Assembly (NCBI GenBank): GCA_037176845.1
Contig: JAYKXP010000022.1
Location: 1-64,000, forward strand
Length of the DNA: 64,000 nucleotides
From: Paramarasmius palmivorus
Lineage: Eukaryota; Basidiomycota; Agaricomycetes; Agaricales; Marasmiaceae
Direction of reading: 5' to 3'
The notes below the pieces were generated by a model. It was not told the DNA's origin. It did not search any database and saw only the letters and a list, made by a program, of their open reading frames with translations. A program made the position numbers and the translations under genes. Positions within the stretch are counted from its first letter, which is position 1. The number at the start of each line of letters is the position of its first letter. Shown one piece after another: positions 24,735-37,248 of the stretch.

Positions 24735-25335
24735 GATTAATGGTTGCCAAAGAAGCGAGGTATTAGCACTTACCCTTTTATAGAGTAGACCCCTAGTTGA
24801 GTATCGAATAGGAAAAACGCATTTATCAAGTAACTGCCGCGCCACATGCAGACAAGATCCTCTTATCAGCGAGATCAACCAGTGTGATACTGACACACAT
24901 GTGTCCAAGACGACTTGTAAGCATGTGTTCCCCTCGAGTCAAACCATGCACCACGCAATATCCGGACAAACGTTCTTATCTTAGTGAGACAGTATCGAGT
25001 TCCCTGCCAGAGCCTTGGCTGTTGCCGGTTAAGCGCGAGAAGACTTGAAATTCGTCTATTGGACCTGGTTGGCTGACCATGTGGGTACAAATTTCACAAC
25101 GACAGAAGCGACCCTGTCATTGTTCAACGAGTTCCTGGGACTTCCACCTCTTCAGCCTGGAGACATTCTGGCCAGGAACTCAGAATTATGAACCCGTAGA
25201 ATGTTTATCGAGCCTGATAATCCCGGTGCCGGTTATTCGTCCACCGGGATTCTGTCCATGAACACGTCTGCAGTACGTTCAGTTTTACAGAGATGCGAAA
25301 GATATTATACAGTCGAGACTATGAAATTGAGGTCC
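24735..25335. other. Intergenic, with a possible decayed exon on the + strand
   Basis: Promoter of the secreted nuclease lies at the left (GTCTACTC/CCTTTTATAG near 24770-24790). On the + strand about 45 codons around 25040-25190 read as plausible protein (FVYWTWLADHVGTNF, FLGLPPLQPGDILA) but end in a stop and have no start or recognised family. I treat them as a possible gene relic. Confidence 0.3.
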
Positions 25336-27238
25336 CTATGCGGGCGGGCTGGTCGACGGAACAACATCCCCAACAATGACGAGGTCGCGCGGAATACGCA
25401 AACCTGTCTTGTCATCAACGTCAATGACCTTTCGCCCCGGAACTGGCCATTGTAGCGGTTTCAGAAGATGAATGTCAAAGTAAGAGACCGGTGACTCACG
25501 GAAGACGTTCGTGACAGAAAAAAATCGCAAGGTGCCGAAATCAAAGTTGAAGCCGATACCTTCAATAGCGCTGTCCTTGATGAAATCTGGGAGGAACCCA
25601 ACCTTCGCAGTCCCTCCGAACGCAGCCCCAAAGTTCTCCCAGAAGCTGCCACCTTCGTCAGGTTTCGTCTCTACAGTCCAGTCATCCTGTAGACCCCCAA
25701 ATCAAGTCAGCAAGAGAGAGAAAGAGAGAGTGCATGCTTACTTTGCTAAAATCTATACTGATTTTAAGATCCTCCTGAGTCAAAGACTTGATGTCGAAAA
25801 TCTTCTTCAGCGTAAACGTGGCGGTAAAGCCTCCCTTGACGTTATTATGAACCGTTACAACCATGCCACCGCGACCTACTTCAAGGTGGCTCATGACTCC
25901 CGACCATGTCTGGTGAAAGCTATATTTCCACTCCAGAGATATGGTTGCGGGTTCGTTAAGCCCTTTCTGATCACAACGCAGAAGTCAGGCCAGAGCAATA
26001 AAGAGCGGATATTCACTTACCTCCTGCCCAAACTTAATGCGAAGGGGAAGTCCTTTGGAATCGTTGGGATTATATTCAAGAGCAGGAACGTCTGCTTTGG
26101 TGAGTTTGTCGTTGAAAGTGACATCGTCGTCCTCAAAATGTCTGGAGTCAATCTTGACAGATTTGTTCCACGTGCATTCGATCTGCAAGCCAGAGTCGTC
26201 GCTTCCAAGAGCTTTGGGAACTACGTCTATTATCTGGCCGCTACCCTTGAGAGTTGGTGTAATAAAGGAAGTAATGAAGAACCCATTATTGAGGATTATG
26301 GAGGCGCTCTTGCCCACCGGTACTGGATTGATGTTTGCGGCAGCCCACTCTGCATTCCAACTAGACTGGAGCTGCTTGGTGTTACCCTCGGCAGTGGACC
26401 CCCTAGTCTGAATCAGAACCGAGAGGTACGATTTCGCAGAATCGCCATCACTGTCTTTGTACGTGACAATCCGGAAAGCATGGGGAATAAGATCAACCAC
26501 ACCAGAAGTCGGTGGCTCGTTGCTGACCCCCGCAAGGGCGTAGTGAATGGCTTTCACCGTCCCTGGAAAGTAGGTGCGAAGAGCGACGAGTAGGTTCTCC
26601 TGGCGCATGGCCCAAGGTATATCCTTTTCTGGCATGTCGTCTGGGTATGTGATACGATAGTCGAGATCCCCACTGGCGGGGATGTTGATGACGATCTGCT
26701 CGTCACTGACCTTATCAAGCGGGAACTCGACAATATCGTTGCCGTGCTTAATGTCTCCGGCCTCCGTTTCTCCACTAATCGTTCCTAAGCTGATCTTGGT
26801 GATGGTGATAGAGTAGATCCCTCCTTCGAGTTCTGTAGTTGGGTGCTCCTTCCCAGTGTCGGTGTCAACACTCCAGATGCGACCGGACACAATGGGCATA
26901 GTTAAGTCACAGGTCGGCTCGTTTGGCGTGTCTTGAAACTGAATGAGTGGTGGCCCCAGGTCGAGGGAATAATATTGGGTGTACTCGATGTCATCACGAT
27001 CCGTTGTGACGAATGAAGGCTCTACTTTAGTTGAAAGACCTGAAGGCATACCAGATCAGTCAAATCCCTCTTTAGCAGTTCGCATAGAAGATTCACCTGT
27101 ATCTGGTTCATCGTATCGCTCCCGGAGGAGCTTATTGATGCTGTCCTCGTCGTATGTGACAACGACATCCCAGTTCTGTGTAACGCCGTCGCGACGCATG
27201 GCTTTGAGATATGTTTCCATCTCGGATGGCGAAGACAT
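25336..27238 (-). CDS. TULIP-superfamily, P47-like protein
   Basis: Exons 27097-27238, 26021-27039, 25742-25966 and 25336-25686 give 578 aa. An optional 57-nt in-frame intron at 25443-25499 would give 559 aa. No signal peptide or membrane helix. Residues ~20-38 (NWDVVVTYDEDSINKLL) match the opening of the clostridial P47/OrfX-type TULIP fold, in which a Trp-Asp pair and an Asn-Lys-x-Leu helix start the lipid-binding wrap. Later segments fit the same fold: DLIPHAFRIVTY, LSVLIQTRG, PVGKSASIILNNGFFI. P47-like proteins occur in botulinum-type toxin clusters and scattered bacterial and fungal genomes; proposed to bind lipid, role here unknown. It is divergent from the 983-aa gene at 28265. Family call is by motif recognition only. 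Confidence 0.7.
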
Positions 27239-28264
27239 CTGATTCTCTGGAACTACCGTCGTTGAGTATATGAACAAATCGAAAGACAGGTGAGCACACC
27301 TTGAGTGGTCGGAGAACGTTGGTATGCGACTGAGGTGAACGAGACGTCTTAAATAACGCCCCGAAATCTCGTGTGAACCCTTTGAGTCTGCAGAATGTCT
27401 GCAACTGAAGCAAACTAGGTGTTCGATGACCATTGACCATTACCTGAACAGTGCAGAAACGACGATGCCATGAGGGTACAGCTCGAATGGAAGACAAGGT
27501 TCCACTTACCGATATCCGGGTGCCTCAGTGACCACCAAGACCGAATTTTCACCGTGATAGCAACAATGTAGAGGTTGAACGTTGAACCCTCGGAACCCTC
27601 ACTTCCGTCATTCGACCTCTTGTGTCAGTTTTGATCGTAATTCGACTGCAAAAGTAGCAAAGACGGTGAGACAAGGGTGGAGCATCGATAAGTATGTTGC
27701 TCTATTCATTATACTAGGATGTTGCAGGGAAAGTTCAAAGAACGAGTTGGAGCTGAGCGCTGAGCGGCAGGCCTGAAGCAAGTTTTAGTTGAAGGACTGG
27801 CCGCTCCGACTCGTCAGGTGTTTAGCCTAAGCGCATAAACAAGGTCAAACAAACCTCTTCACTCTGCAAATCCGAGTCCGAGAGGTCATCTCTAGTCAGC
27901 ACCGGACCTTCTCCTCCTTGTTCGCCTCGCTTGTAATAGAAGACTTATGGAAGACTACCTTGCACCACTCGGTCGTATTGGACTCCCGAGTGGTACAGAT
28001 ATGTCGGAATTACATCTGCCAGCCAGGAAGAATGGAATCCTAAACAGCATCGACGGACTAAAACATACCGGTTACTTTTGCCCAAGGGGTTCTAATGTTG
28101 CTCTCGCGAAAAGAAGTCGAAGAGTTTGATTCCGGAGTATCGATGACACGGCTTTTCGCATACTATGTAGTACTTCAACCGAACCAAGGATTGAAGAACA
28201 ACCCAAGATCCCACTTTACTAGCAACATTTGAAGGTCGAGGGTCAAGAAGGATCTCACCTCATC
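27239..28264. promoter_or_regulatory. Divergent promoter region of the P47-like and 983-aa genes
   Basis: About 1.03 kb between two start codons facing away from each other. On the minus side a TATTTAA-like box lies near 27347, ~110 nt before the P47-like ATG. The plus side has CT-rich leader sequence and no clear TATA box. Short frames in this stretch look non-coding. Confidence 0.45.
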
Positions 28265-31200
28265 ATGTCCAACGGTAATGGTAAGTCCCACCCGCTCTAC
28301 CTCTAGCATTACACTCATTCTTGGTATTAGAACGTATCAACCTTCCTCCTGATCAATCTTTTCGTCTCTATAGGGTGAATGGTGAATACACGATTCAGCT
28401 TTCCGTCGCAGAAAAGGGCATACCCCTAGGCGAAAACTCTGACTTCGGTACCAACACCGCTGTGAATCGCAGGGGGTTTCATGTGTTCGCCGAATCTATT
28501 CAGCTTTCCAAATCGTTTGCCATCGACCTTGATGTAGACGCAACCTCTACAATCTCTACCCATGACTTCGTCCTCGTAAACCCTCCTTCCTCCAATGATG
28601 AGCCAGCTCTCAGCATCATTGCCGCACCTGGAGCCGATAACCTTCCCGGCGGAGCACCCGCAGAGTTGAAGGGTCAGGATGCGGGTGCACTATCCGTTTA
28701 TATCGAGAGTTGCAGCACCCAGACAGCTGCTCACTTTCGTGTTGCGGCCAAGGGAGGTGACGGCGGTGATACCCGAGAGGCAGGAGCAACTGCTGGTGAT
28801 GGGGGACATGGGGGACACGTTCAGTTCGTTGCATATCCCGCAATGATGGGTGTCTTAGGTCTCTGTCATGCATTTGCACGTAGCAAATATGAGATCGAGT
28901 CGACTCTCACAGAACAACACCCCGCTTACCTCGACCTCATTGCGATCCTAAAGACTGCCGGAGCAGATTCGCGCCAATCCCCTCCAACTTCTACGGGTGA
29001 TCTTGTCACGCTTGTGGCGCCTATACAAGAACTCTGCGATCGCGTCACAGATACTTCGAAAACCGCAACAGTCGACGAAGCCAAAGATGTTGTCTACGAG
29101 GTCCGCCAAACCCTTCAGGCACAGTATGTCAAGGACAGCAGCCAGTTGCAGGGAAATATCCACGTCGAGGGCGGCGCAGGTGGTTCTTATCTCGGCATCT
29201 CTGATGGTACACAGGGCAGTGCAGGGAAATCAGGCAGTCCTGGCGATCCTAATCCCTACATCTTTCCTCAGGATCTCGACGCCAACCTTTTGCGAACACA
29301 GACATTGGTCTCTGTGCACCCTGAGCAGTGTGAGATGTTGTATGAGCGTGCAATGACATATTGGTACTTTGCCACGGATACTTGTCGTCAAAAAGCCGTG
29401 CAGCTCCTTCAGCGTCTATTATGTCGACTCAGCTTTCTTCCACTTCAGAAGACAGACCCGTTATACAAGGTCAGTCTCATTGAAAGTATCTGTATCATGC
29501 CACCAGCTTACTTTATGTTTAGGCGTATGCGGAACATCAAGCACTCCTCCAAGCGTCAAATGCCGTTTCTCGGCTCGACGCTCTTAAAGTCAAAGCGATG
29601 GGTCAGCTCTGCGTACTTCAAGCGGGGAACGTTGACTTCTACGGGTACACCCGTTACTGGGTCCCTCGCCTGTCCTGGGATACATACAACACCGTCCTAG
29701 ACAGCGCCATTAACGTATACACTATACTCGAGGCATCCTATATTCAATATCACGCTGCCCTCGACCAACAGAAGGAGGTCAATCATGAGGCTCAGGAGGC
29801 CGCCTCCACAATTGACTCCACCCTTCAGAAAATGGAAGACGAGAAATCAGAGCTAGTAGGTCAACTCAACACTCTCGACAGAAAGGTCATTGCTGCTGGC
29901 GCGGAGCTCGATCGGGACCACGCAGCTCTCATTACCGCCTATGACAACGTTGTGGATAAGGTCAAGGAATCACATGGTCTCACGTTTGGCGCGGTCATCA
30001 ACGCTATTATGAAGGTTGCGGAAAAGCCGAAAGATGCCCTGGAGTATGGGAAACAGATATTCGCGCTGGAGACTGACTGGAACAATAAAGTTCTGAACGA
30101 TAGCGGTGTTCCTGTCGACAAAAATATTTTGTTATCCAAGCTCGACCACTCTTCCATTACCGGACTCGACGATTTCACTGGAGATCTAACTCCAGACGAG
30201 CAGAATGGGGAATTCACGGTGGACGGCAATCTTCCTGGATTTTTGATAGAGGAGGCCAAGCTAAAAGAAGTGTTGGCGGATTACACGAAGGGCGCGTTGG
30301 GGGAAGCTGGGGATGATCTCCAAAAGAAGTTCAAAGCATTCACGGATGCGATTCTCGCAAGAAATAACGACATTGTAACTTATAACGCTCTCCTTACTGT
30401 GGTCAAGAACAGATTGGACGAAGCAGCCAAACTCCGAGATGCCAAGATTGCTGCACAGAAATCGATTATCATTGGTCCAGGTGACTTTGACTCTTTGTCA
30501 TTTGGTGGCCAATGCTGACTACCTCCAAGACTTGCAGGACATGACGAATTATATGAGAATGATATACGAAAATGCGCGGGCAAGAGTGATGAGGTGCGTC
30601 ATTAGATGACTCTAACCCGAGGAATGGTCTTAATCGCCCATCCAGGTACCTCAATATCGGTCAGCGTGCCTTGACGTTCAAAATATTACGCTCCGAAAAT
30701 CTGCTCAAGATGTACGACGGTTCGGGCTTTAACGGTGACATCGACCAGAACGACGTCCCACTGTCCTTGACTTCCGATGTTCTGAGATCCCTCAAATCAA
30801 ACCTCGATGATCTACTTCTGCGCGGCGAAGAAGAGGCAGGCATATCGCCGGTTCTGTTCCCAGGTGATTGGGAGACCGGGATTGGGAAGCGACGATATCT
30901 CTCCGCAGAGGAACTTCAAACCTTCCTTCAGAATAAGTCGGTCAGTTTGTCCATCCCGCCCGTCTACCCTGGCCAGGACACGGATGCCTTGAGCACGGAT
31001 TTCCGGTCTAGTGCCAATGTCCGTGTTTATCGTGTCGCTTTTTACCTCCAAGGCCTCAGATCCAAGACCGACACCCCACAGTCAGAAGATAGACAACCTG
31101 TCTTCATGAGCACGATCACACATTCTGGAAGCGAGGTGATCGTGTCCACGAAAGGGGAAGGGAATTATTTCGAACACGACAGACTGGATGTGAAGCATTC

Positions 31201-31420
31201 GTTCCGGGTCGCGGTGGATGGAAGCAAGAAGGTCCTGGAGAACGGAGAGTTTGTGAGGCTTTCGCCAGATGGCAAGGATACATTATTCGGCGCACCGGGT
31301 CCATTTACAGTATGGGAGGTAGATTCGAGGGATGCAGAGTGGGATAAGTTGGATGTCAGTGAGGTTGATGGTGGCTACCTTCAGTTTTGTGGGACGAATT
31401 ATGCGTTCAAGTCGAGTTAG
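28265..31420 (+). CDS. Large protein with collagen-like glycine-rich patches and coiled coil, unknown family
   Basis: Exons 28265-28280, 28331-29469, 29523-30480, 30530-30593 and 30646-31420 encode 983 aa. The N-terminal ~145 residues look like beta-rich domains. Two glycine-rich patches follow: 147-168 (GGDGGDTREAG..., GDGGHGGH) and 286-313 (GGAGGSYLGISDG...). The middle is largely helical with a predicted coiled coil near 465-520 (TLQKMEDEKSELVGQLNTLDR). The last ~250 residues look like a mixed domain (FGAPGPFTVWEVD, YLQFCGTNYAF). No signal peptide or membrane helix is visible. I do not recognise the family. It is the divergent neighbour of the P47-like gene, and both are long, soluble and unannotated, so they may work together. 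Confidence 0.75.
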
Positions 31421-31600
31421 ATTGCATACGGACATTGAAGTCATTGCTGTATCAATAGCAGGCATCTCTTTAGCTCAGTGACATAAAACAAAGATTTCAG
31501 TGTAAAGCATATGTGGTTCCGCGAAAATCCTACTTGTGATACATTTCTTAGATTCTAGTAGTACATGCACTCCTTCCGAATTCCAACGTCAGATGTCCAT

Positions 31601-33415
31601 TCACGCATCCTTCACCAACTGTGCGTTATCTGTCAAAGCCTTATTCAACCCCTCCCTCTTCAAACAGCTATCAAACTTGAAACTCTTCGCGATATCGTCA
31701 ATCTCCTCCAGACTCTTTCCTACAAAGTGGTCCGCCCACTCCTGTACCAAGAATTCCGAAACTAGGATATTCCTGGCCAATCGTCCGACACGGGAATCCA
31801 GCTTCCAAACAGGCCATGGGTACAAGTGTTGATACTTCTCTGGGATCTCTTGCGTGACATGGTGGATGAGAGGTTGGTAGACGTGACGAACGGCAGAGTC
31901 GTCAGCCCCCCATGCATCAACGGCCAAGCGTTGCTTTTTGGCAAGGAATGAAGCAAAGAGCTTCATGTAGGGCGTTTCAGGGGACGTGTATACCATGCCT
32001 TGGAATCCAATATCCTTATAAAGCCAGATCGACCAGCTGAGGCGGTCCTACGATTTGACACGCGTGAGATAAGAAATGCACGAAACGCAAGTACAAACCT
32101 TGTTATAGATAGCCAATTGATCCTTGAGAACATGATACCGAATCTCATTGATTCTATCCGTGTCAGCACCCTCATATTGAGGTCTGGCATATACTGGACC
32201 CCATTCTCCATTCCAGACACACAATCCCCGCTCATCCATCCACTCCCTCTTCTTCTCATAGCTCCTTCTTAACCTTCGCTGTTGTGTCTCCGTGCCAGTG
32301 TACTCTTCCTGATTCGGGAAGCCGAAGAGGGAGTAATCATGGATGGAGTACGCCGTGTTCTCCCAATGTTTATGTGAGTCGCCGAAGTGAGAAAAGTCCG
32401 AGGCGAAAGTGTTTCCGTCGAAGAATATAGCGTGTTCGGGGTCGACGGCGCGAATGGCCTTGTAGACACGGTCGTAAAAAGTGACAACCCTGGTGTGCTT
32501 GGGGTCTGTGGGTCTGGGTGCAATAGGATTAGAACTTATTACATTAAAATAGAAGCTAACGCACTCGTTCAAGGGGTTGTACCCCGCGACCCATTTGTTA
32601 TCCTTGTAATGTTTAGCCAATTCTTCCCACAACCAAATCGTGCGATCCTGGAAATCTTTGTGGTTCCAGACTGTAAAATGACATGGTCAGCCAAGTACTT
32701 TCCGAGATCATCGGTAAGGTTGCCTACAGTTTGCAATGTGTCCTCCGTGATCACTGTGCCAGTCAGTATTTTGTCCTCCAGGAGCGGTGTGAAGATCCAA
32801 GATAGTGTAAATGTTATGTTGGGCACAGAGATCAATGACGCGATCGAGATGCTTGAATCCCGACGTCTTGAGGACTCGTGGGTTCATATCATCTGCAAAG
32901 GGCTGAGTGTCAGTTATGTATAAACGCCTTAGACGGATAGATTATGACCTTCGAAATGGTGGTAGTTGAAAGGAAGTCGGATGCAGTTGAGACCAAGGCT
33001 TTGGTAGAACTTGGCATCTGCATCTTCAAAAAAGTATTCTAGGAACTGTACATAGAGGAGATTAGTTTATGAGAGGCCGGGACAGTATGAACTCTTGTTG
33101 AATATCGCACCTTGTCGAAGAAGAAATCGGCCTTTTCCTGGCCGATGGTTTCTGTCAATACCTCGCGGATCTGAAACTCGCAGCCAGGGTATCCTGCGTA
33201 AAATGCCGCTGAGTAAAAGGGCGTAATGCAGTTTGGGACAAACTAACCTGAGATAAAGTTCTCCATGCTAAAGTTCACATCGATGAGCTGATTTCAAGGA
33301 TGCCAACGAAGCTAAAAACGTACTTCATCCATCCACCAAGACCCGCGCCTCTCAGAATGACTTCCTTGCCATTCTCGTCGACAAGCTTTGTTCCGGATAC
33401 TTTGAGGAGTGACAT
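31601..33415 (-). CDS. Glycoside hydrolase family 5 enzyme
   Basis: Retaining beta-glycosidase of clan GH-A. Eight exons by my splicing, starting MSLLKVSGTKLVDENGKEV at 33415. The start region (LRGAGLGGWMNMENFI), CIRLPFNYHHFE, TILDLHTAPGGQNTDWHSD, the acid/base NPLNEP (split by an intron after NE) and the nucleophile segment VWNGEWGPVYA are all present, so the active site is complete. There is no obvious signal peptide, so it may be cytosolic, as in GH5 enzymes acting on steryl or ceramide glucosides; the substrate is inference. It is divergent from the BAP1-like gene with 455 nt between starts. Confidence 0.92.
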
Positions 33416-33870
33416 TATCGAATCAAGTTTCTTCGTTCAGCTGGGGACTGAATCAATTTCCTGCATCACGGAGCAGTCTTTATAGTCGAAAGGGCCCCGC
33501 ACCCTCGGAATAAGAGGGTACAATCGGTCCGTATTGAGGGAAGATTATCTCGGCAGACGAAGATGATTGGAGACTGGGCAGGTGAGCATAGTCCCGATGA
33601 TTCCCCGCCACTGTTTCTGCGGTATGATAATAATATGTTGCCCTATTTGCAGTCTAAACTTGTTCCTGGGTCTGAATTTAGGCGGTAAGTAGAAGAGGAT
33701 GGTGGTCCACAACGCGGCGTGTGACAGCGACGCGCGCGCTCGAGTCCCACGACGTGCTCTACATATCTATAACTGACTGCTATGTGCTGCGACTCCTGCT
33801 TGCTCACAAATACTAGGTCAATTCTTCGCTGAAAATCTTGGACACTTGCTCGAATCTCCGCTTTTTTGCT
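33416..33870. promoter_or_regulatory. Shared upstream region of GH5 and deubiquitinase genes
   Basis: 455 nt between two divergent start codons. No TATA box or other distinct element stands out; short ORFs here look like shadows. Confidence 0.35.
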
Positions 33871-35598
33871 ATGTCTGGTTTGGACCTCGTTGGAGGACCG
33901 TTTGCTGTTATAGAATCGGATCCTGGTGAGCATGCCCACATTGTCTCCTGAAAACCTACTCATGCATGTCACTTTGTAGGTGTTTTCACGTCTCTTACGC
34001 GTCAGCTAGGCATCAAGAATGTTGAACTCATTGAACTGTACGACATAGAGCCTTGGGCAGTCGACCATCTTCGTCCTCACGGCCTCATTTTCTGCTTTCA
34101 CTGGCGAAAAGATTCACATCGACCGGCAGACTTTGATGATCCAGCTGCAGAGCATGTCTGGTTTGCCAATCAGCTCAGTGACGATGCATGTGCATCCCAT
34201 GCCATTTTGAATGTGGTATTGAACTGTCCAGCTTTGGATGTTGGGGAGGAGTTGAACATGTTCAGAGAGGAGACAAAGCAGATGTCACCTGTTGTGCGTA
34301 CAAGTTCTCTCTCTCAGCTCGTTATCGACTTGACGTGGGAATGTAGATGAAGGGGCTTGCTGTATCAAGCTCCGCTCTCATACGAAACACACACAACTCC
34401 CTGGCAAGGTTTGTTGCTCTTCTCATCGAAGCGGCTTGTAAAGCTGACTGTGGAACACCAGACCTGCCGACCGACGTGGAGCTCTGAATACCCTCGCCGT
34501 TACCAGTCTCTCGGCAGCTTCCAGGAGAGAGAAAGCCAAATCACAACTACAGCAGCCAGCCAAACGTGCCCGCAACCCTCCGAAACCCAAGACAACAGCC
34601 ACAACCAAGAAGCCGGCAAAAAAGAAAGATGATGAGGATGATACCGCCAAAGACGACGAAGAAGCTTACCACTTCATCGGCTATGTTCCTGCATATGGCA
34701 AAGTGTGGGAGCTTGACGGGTTCAAGTCTGGTCCGCTAGAAGTTGGAGAACTCCCCAACGCTTCGACTTCATCCTCCGTTCCATCCACGAGTAAAACCAC
34801 CGAGCCCATCATAGCTTCTACAGATGGTTGGATGGACGTTGTGCGGCCTGCTTTGCGCATGAAGATGCAGAAATACGGAGGTGGTGCAGAGGAAGGCAAC
34901 GACCTGAACATCCGTTTCAGCTTGCTTGCTCTTGTAGATGGCGTATACGAGCACGCTAGTGACGATTGGGAATTCTGGCGGAGAGAAAAGAAGTCTATCG
35001 AGAGAAAGCTTGACGAGTCGGATCCAAAATGGAGGGAGAAGGTGCATTTTTATCTTATCTTTCAGGTCATTCTGCTAAGTACCAATATGCAGATAGACCC
35101 TTCATTGGTGGTCACTTCGGACGAATGCTGTACTTTGGCAGCGTTACCTCCAGCATCATCTCCAGATGGAAAGCTACCTACGTTCACAACAACCTTCGCT
35201 TCACGTCGGATGGAAAGTGACGTGCGCATCCTCAATATGACCCACGACGAATTGCTCAAAACATGGGAACAAGCGATTCAGGCAGCTATGAGGGCCAAAG
35301 TTGCACTCGAAGATGAATTAACGAAAGCCCGTCGCGATCACGTCCGTCTATTCGTTCTCTTACATTCGACTGTTGCTGACTTGTTAGCTTTTAGACCGAC
35401 CATGTCAAACGAACTCACGACTACGAGCCATTTTTGACCGAATTTATTACATGCCTTCATGGGCAAGGTCTTGTCGATGCCTTGATTGACAAGCCTCGAA
35501 ATAAGGGTGCTAAAACGAAGGCCAAGACAAACGGTAAGACCAATGGCAGGGCACGGAAGAAGACGAAGGTCGACGAGGATGATGAGATGGATGGGTGA
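33871..35598 (+). CDS. BAP1/UCH37-type ubiquitin C-terminal hydrolase
   Basis: Cysteine deubiquitinase of peptidase family C12. Exons 33871-33925, 33980-34293, 34347-34408, 34462-35041, 35093-35341, 35395-35598; 487 aa. N-terminal GPFAVIESDPGVF is family-typical. Catalytic residues are all visible: Gln83 (ANQ), Cys89 (DDACASHAIL), His214 (AYHFIGYVP) and Asp229 (WELDG). A Lys/Arg-rich insert (~165-208) sits between Cys and His. After a helical stretch comes a ULD-like segment (DYEPFLTEFITCL), then a very basic tail (KTKAKTNGKTNGRARKKTK). The insert and basic tail favour BAP1/Calypso over UCH37. Its tail-to-tail neighbour encodes an ASX-type partner candidate. Confidence 0.9.
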
Positions 35599-35796
35599 TG
35601 TCGATGAGTTACAATTCGTGACGAGAATGATGTCAAGGACTAGTTTTCGTTCAATGGTAACTTGGGTTGCGGAGGATCATGTATGAATCGTCTTGTTAGC
35701 CATCATCTGGTCCTTGTATAGTACAGCTACTTATATATATACACAATTTAAGGCCAAGAAATTCAAAGGAGGTAGAACACCCTCGAGTCAAGCAAG

Positions 35797-37116
35797 TCAC
35801 CTATCCGAGTAGAAACTACTCCGCAGATAGAACAACGTGCCATGACTATCCCGTCCTCCTCTTGGACTATCAATGTCCATAGCTTCCACTCCTTCTCTCC
35901 ATCGATGTACAGTGAAACACTTCCATGCATTTCCGTTCGGTCTCTTTGACCTCTCTACGCGACCGTCCAAGTCCAATACCCCCGCTTCAAGCATTGATGG
36001 CGAGGTAATATCAACGCTCTGAGTCAGTGCGGCCGGTTCCGGTGGATCTGGTAGCAGAAGATGTGCAGGAAGATACTGCGCTGTCCCTGATTCCAGTAGA
36101 ATAGTAATAGAGCGTGAGCTTTTGTTGATACTCTGGACCTGCAAAGAGCAAATGAGAAGAAGCGCGGAACGTAACTATTTGTGGCTTACGATTACATCCT
36201 TCTCCACAACAAGATCCAGCATACTGAAATGTCGTCTATATGCAAGGACGTCTCCAACACGTACCACAGAGTTCCGAGCCAGTTCGTATAGACGGATTTC
36301 GGCCGCCTCGCTGCATTGGCTATTAGAGTTTGTCCATTGGAACAGCGTTCACGACTCACCCTGCTCTGGCGCTGGACTCTGCCACACCTCCAGTTGGCGC
36401 CCCGTTGGTCGGAGCATTATCTGCGCCCGCAGTTCCGTCCATATCCTCCATACTAGGCCCGGGATTACTTCGCTCCCATTCCTCATCCTTCCACGGCGCA
36501 GCAAGGCTCCCATCACGAACGCCATCCTCAAACTTCTTCACCTTGTCCTTGTGGACATTGGTGAGCCACCCGGAATAGATATGGTCTTGGAAGGTGTGTG
36601 CTGCTGCAAGGAAATGTGGGTCGGTGAAAACCGAGATGTCGAGGTTGTCAGGTGAAAAAGGTGAAGGAACCTGAGATGACGACGGGTCTACGTCCATCGC
36701 ATCTGAGTCACGTAAAAATGGCTTTGCTGGATGACCATCAGAGATGACAGCTTGATATCCTTTGAATGCCGTAGGAGGTAATAATTTTGCCAATCGTTCG
36801 CGAGCTTCTGGTGTGAGCATTTCCCAAGTAGTTGCATTAACCAGGTCCTACAGAATATGTCAGCTTCCTTCACCGAATCTACGGACATATAACGGTCTTT
36901 CTTCAAGAGATACATACGCACTGAGATATCCATGGTTGTCAACACACTTTTAGAAAACTGCAACAAGTCTTCTAGCTCGTATTCTCCATCGTTAACAGGC
37001 TCCACTTCCTTTGCCTTGCGCTTGGGTCGGGTAGAAGTCGTTGGCTGTGAAGGACCCCCTTCTGATTCCAGGAGTTTGGCAGTTTTTCGGGTCGTTCTCC
37101 GTGACCTCTCTGCCAT
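35797..37116 (-). CDS. ASX/DEUBAD-domain protein (ASXL-like)
   Basis: Exons 36922-37116, 36360-36847, 36190-36310 and 35797-36138 encode 381 aa. After a basic N-terminus, residues ~50-90 (LLQFSKSVLTTMDIS, DLVNATTWEMLTPEARERL, KLLP) match the Asx homology/DEUBAD domain. The helix AHTFQDHIYSGWLTNVHKDK near 140-165 completes it. The C-terminal ~150 residues form a compact domain with no family I recognise. In animals ASXL proteins activate BAP1 through this domain to remove ubiquitin from histone H2A. The encoded BAP1-like enzyme is 198 nt away, convergent. A functional pairing is inference, but a strong one. Confidence 0.82.
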
Positions 37117-37248
37117 GGTGTCGGTTGTCAGTGGTAGCGATGGAAAGGGCGAAACGCGTTACAATAGGCGCTCACGGGACACGACCGCCGAATTTCTCAC
37201 GACCGGGCCATTCGCCACAAACTCTCTTCAACAGCTACATCGACGGCA

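Noticed and set aside
25040..25260. Protein-like + strand stretch
   Set aside because: In-frame stops on both sides and no start or family; kept only as a possible relic in the intergenic entry.
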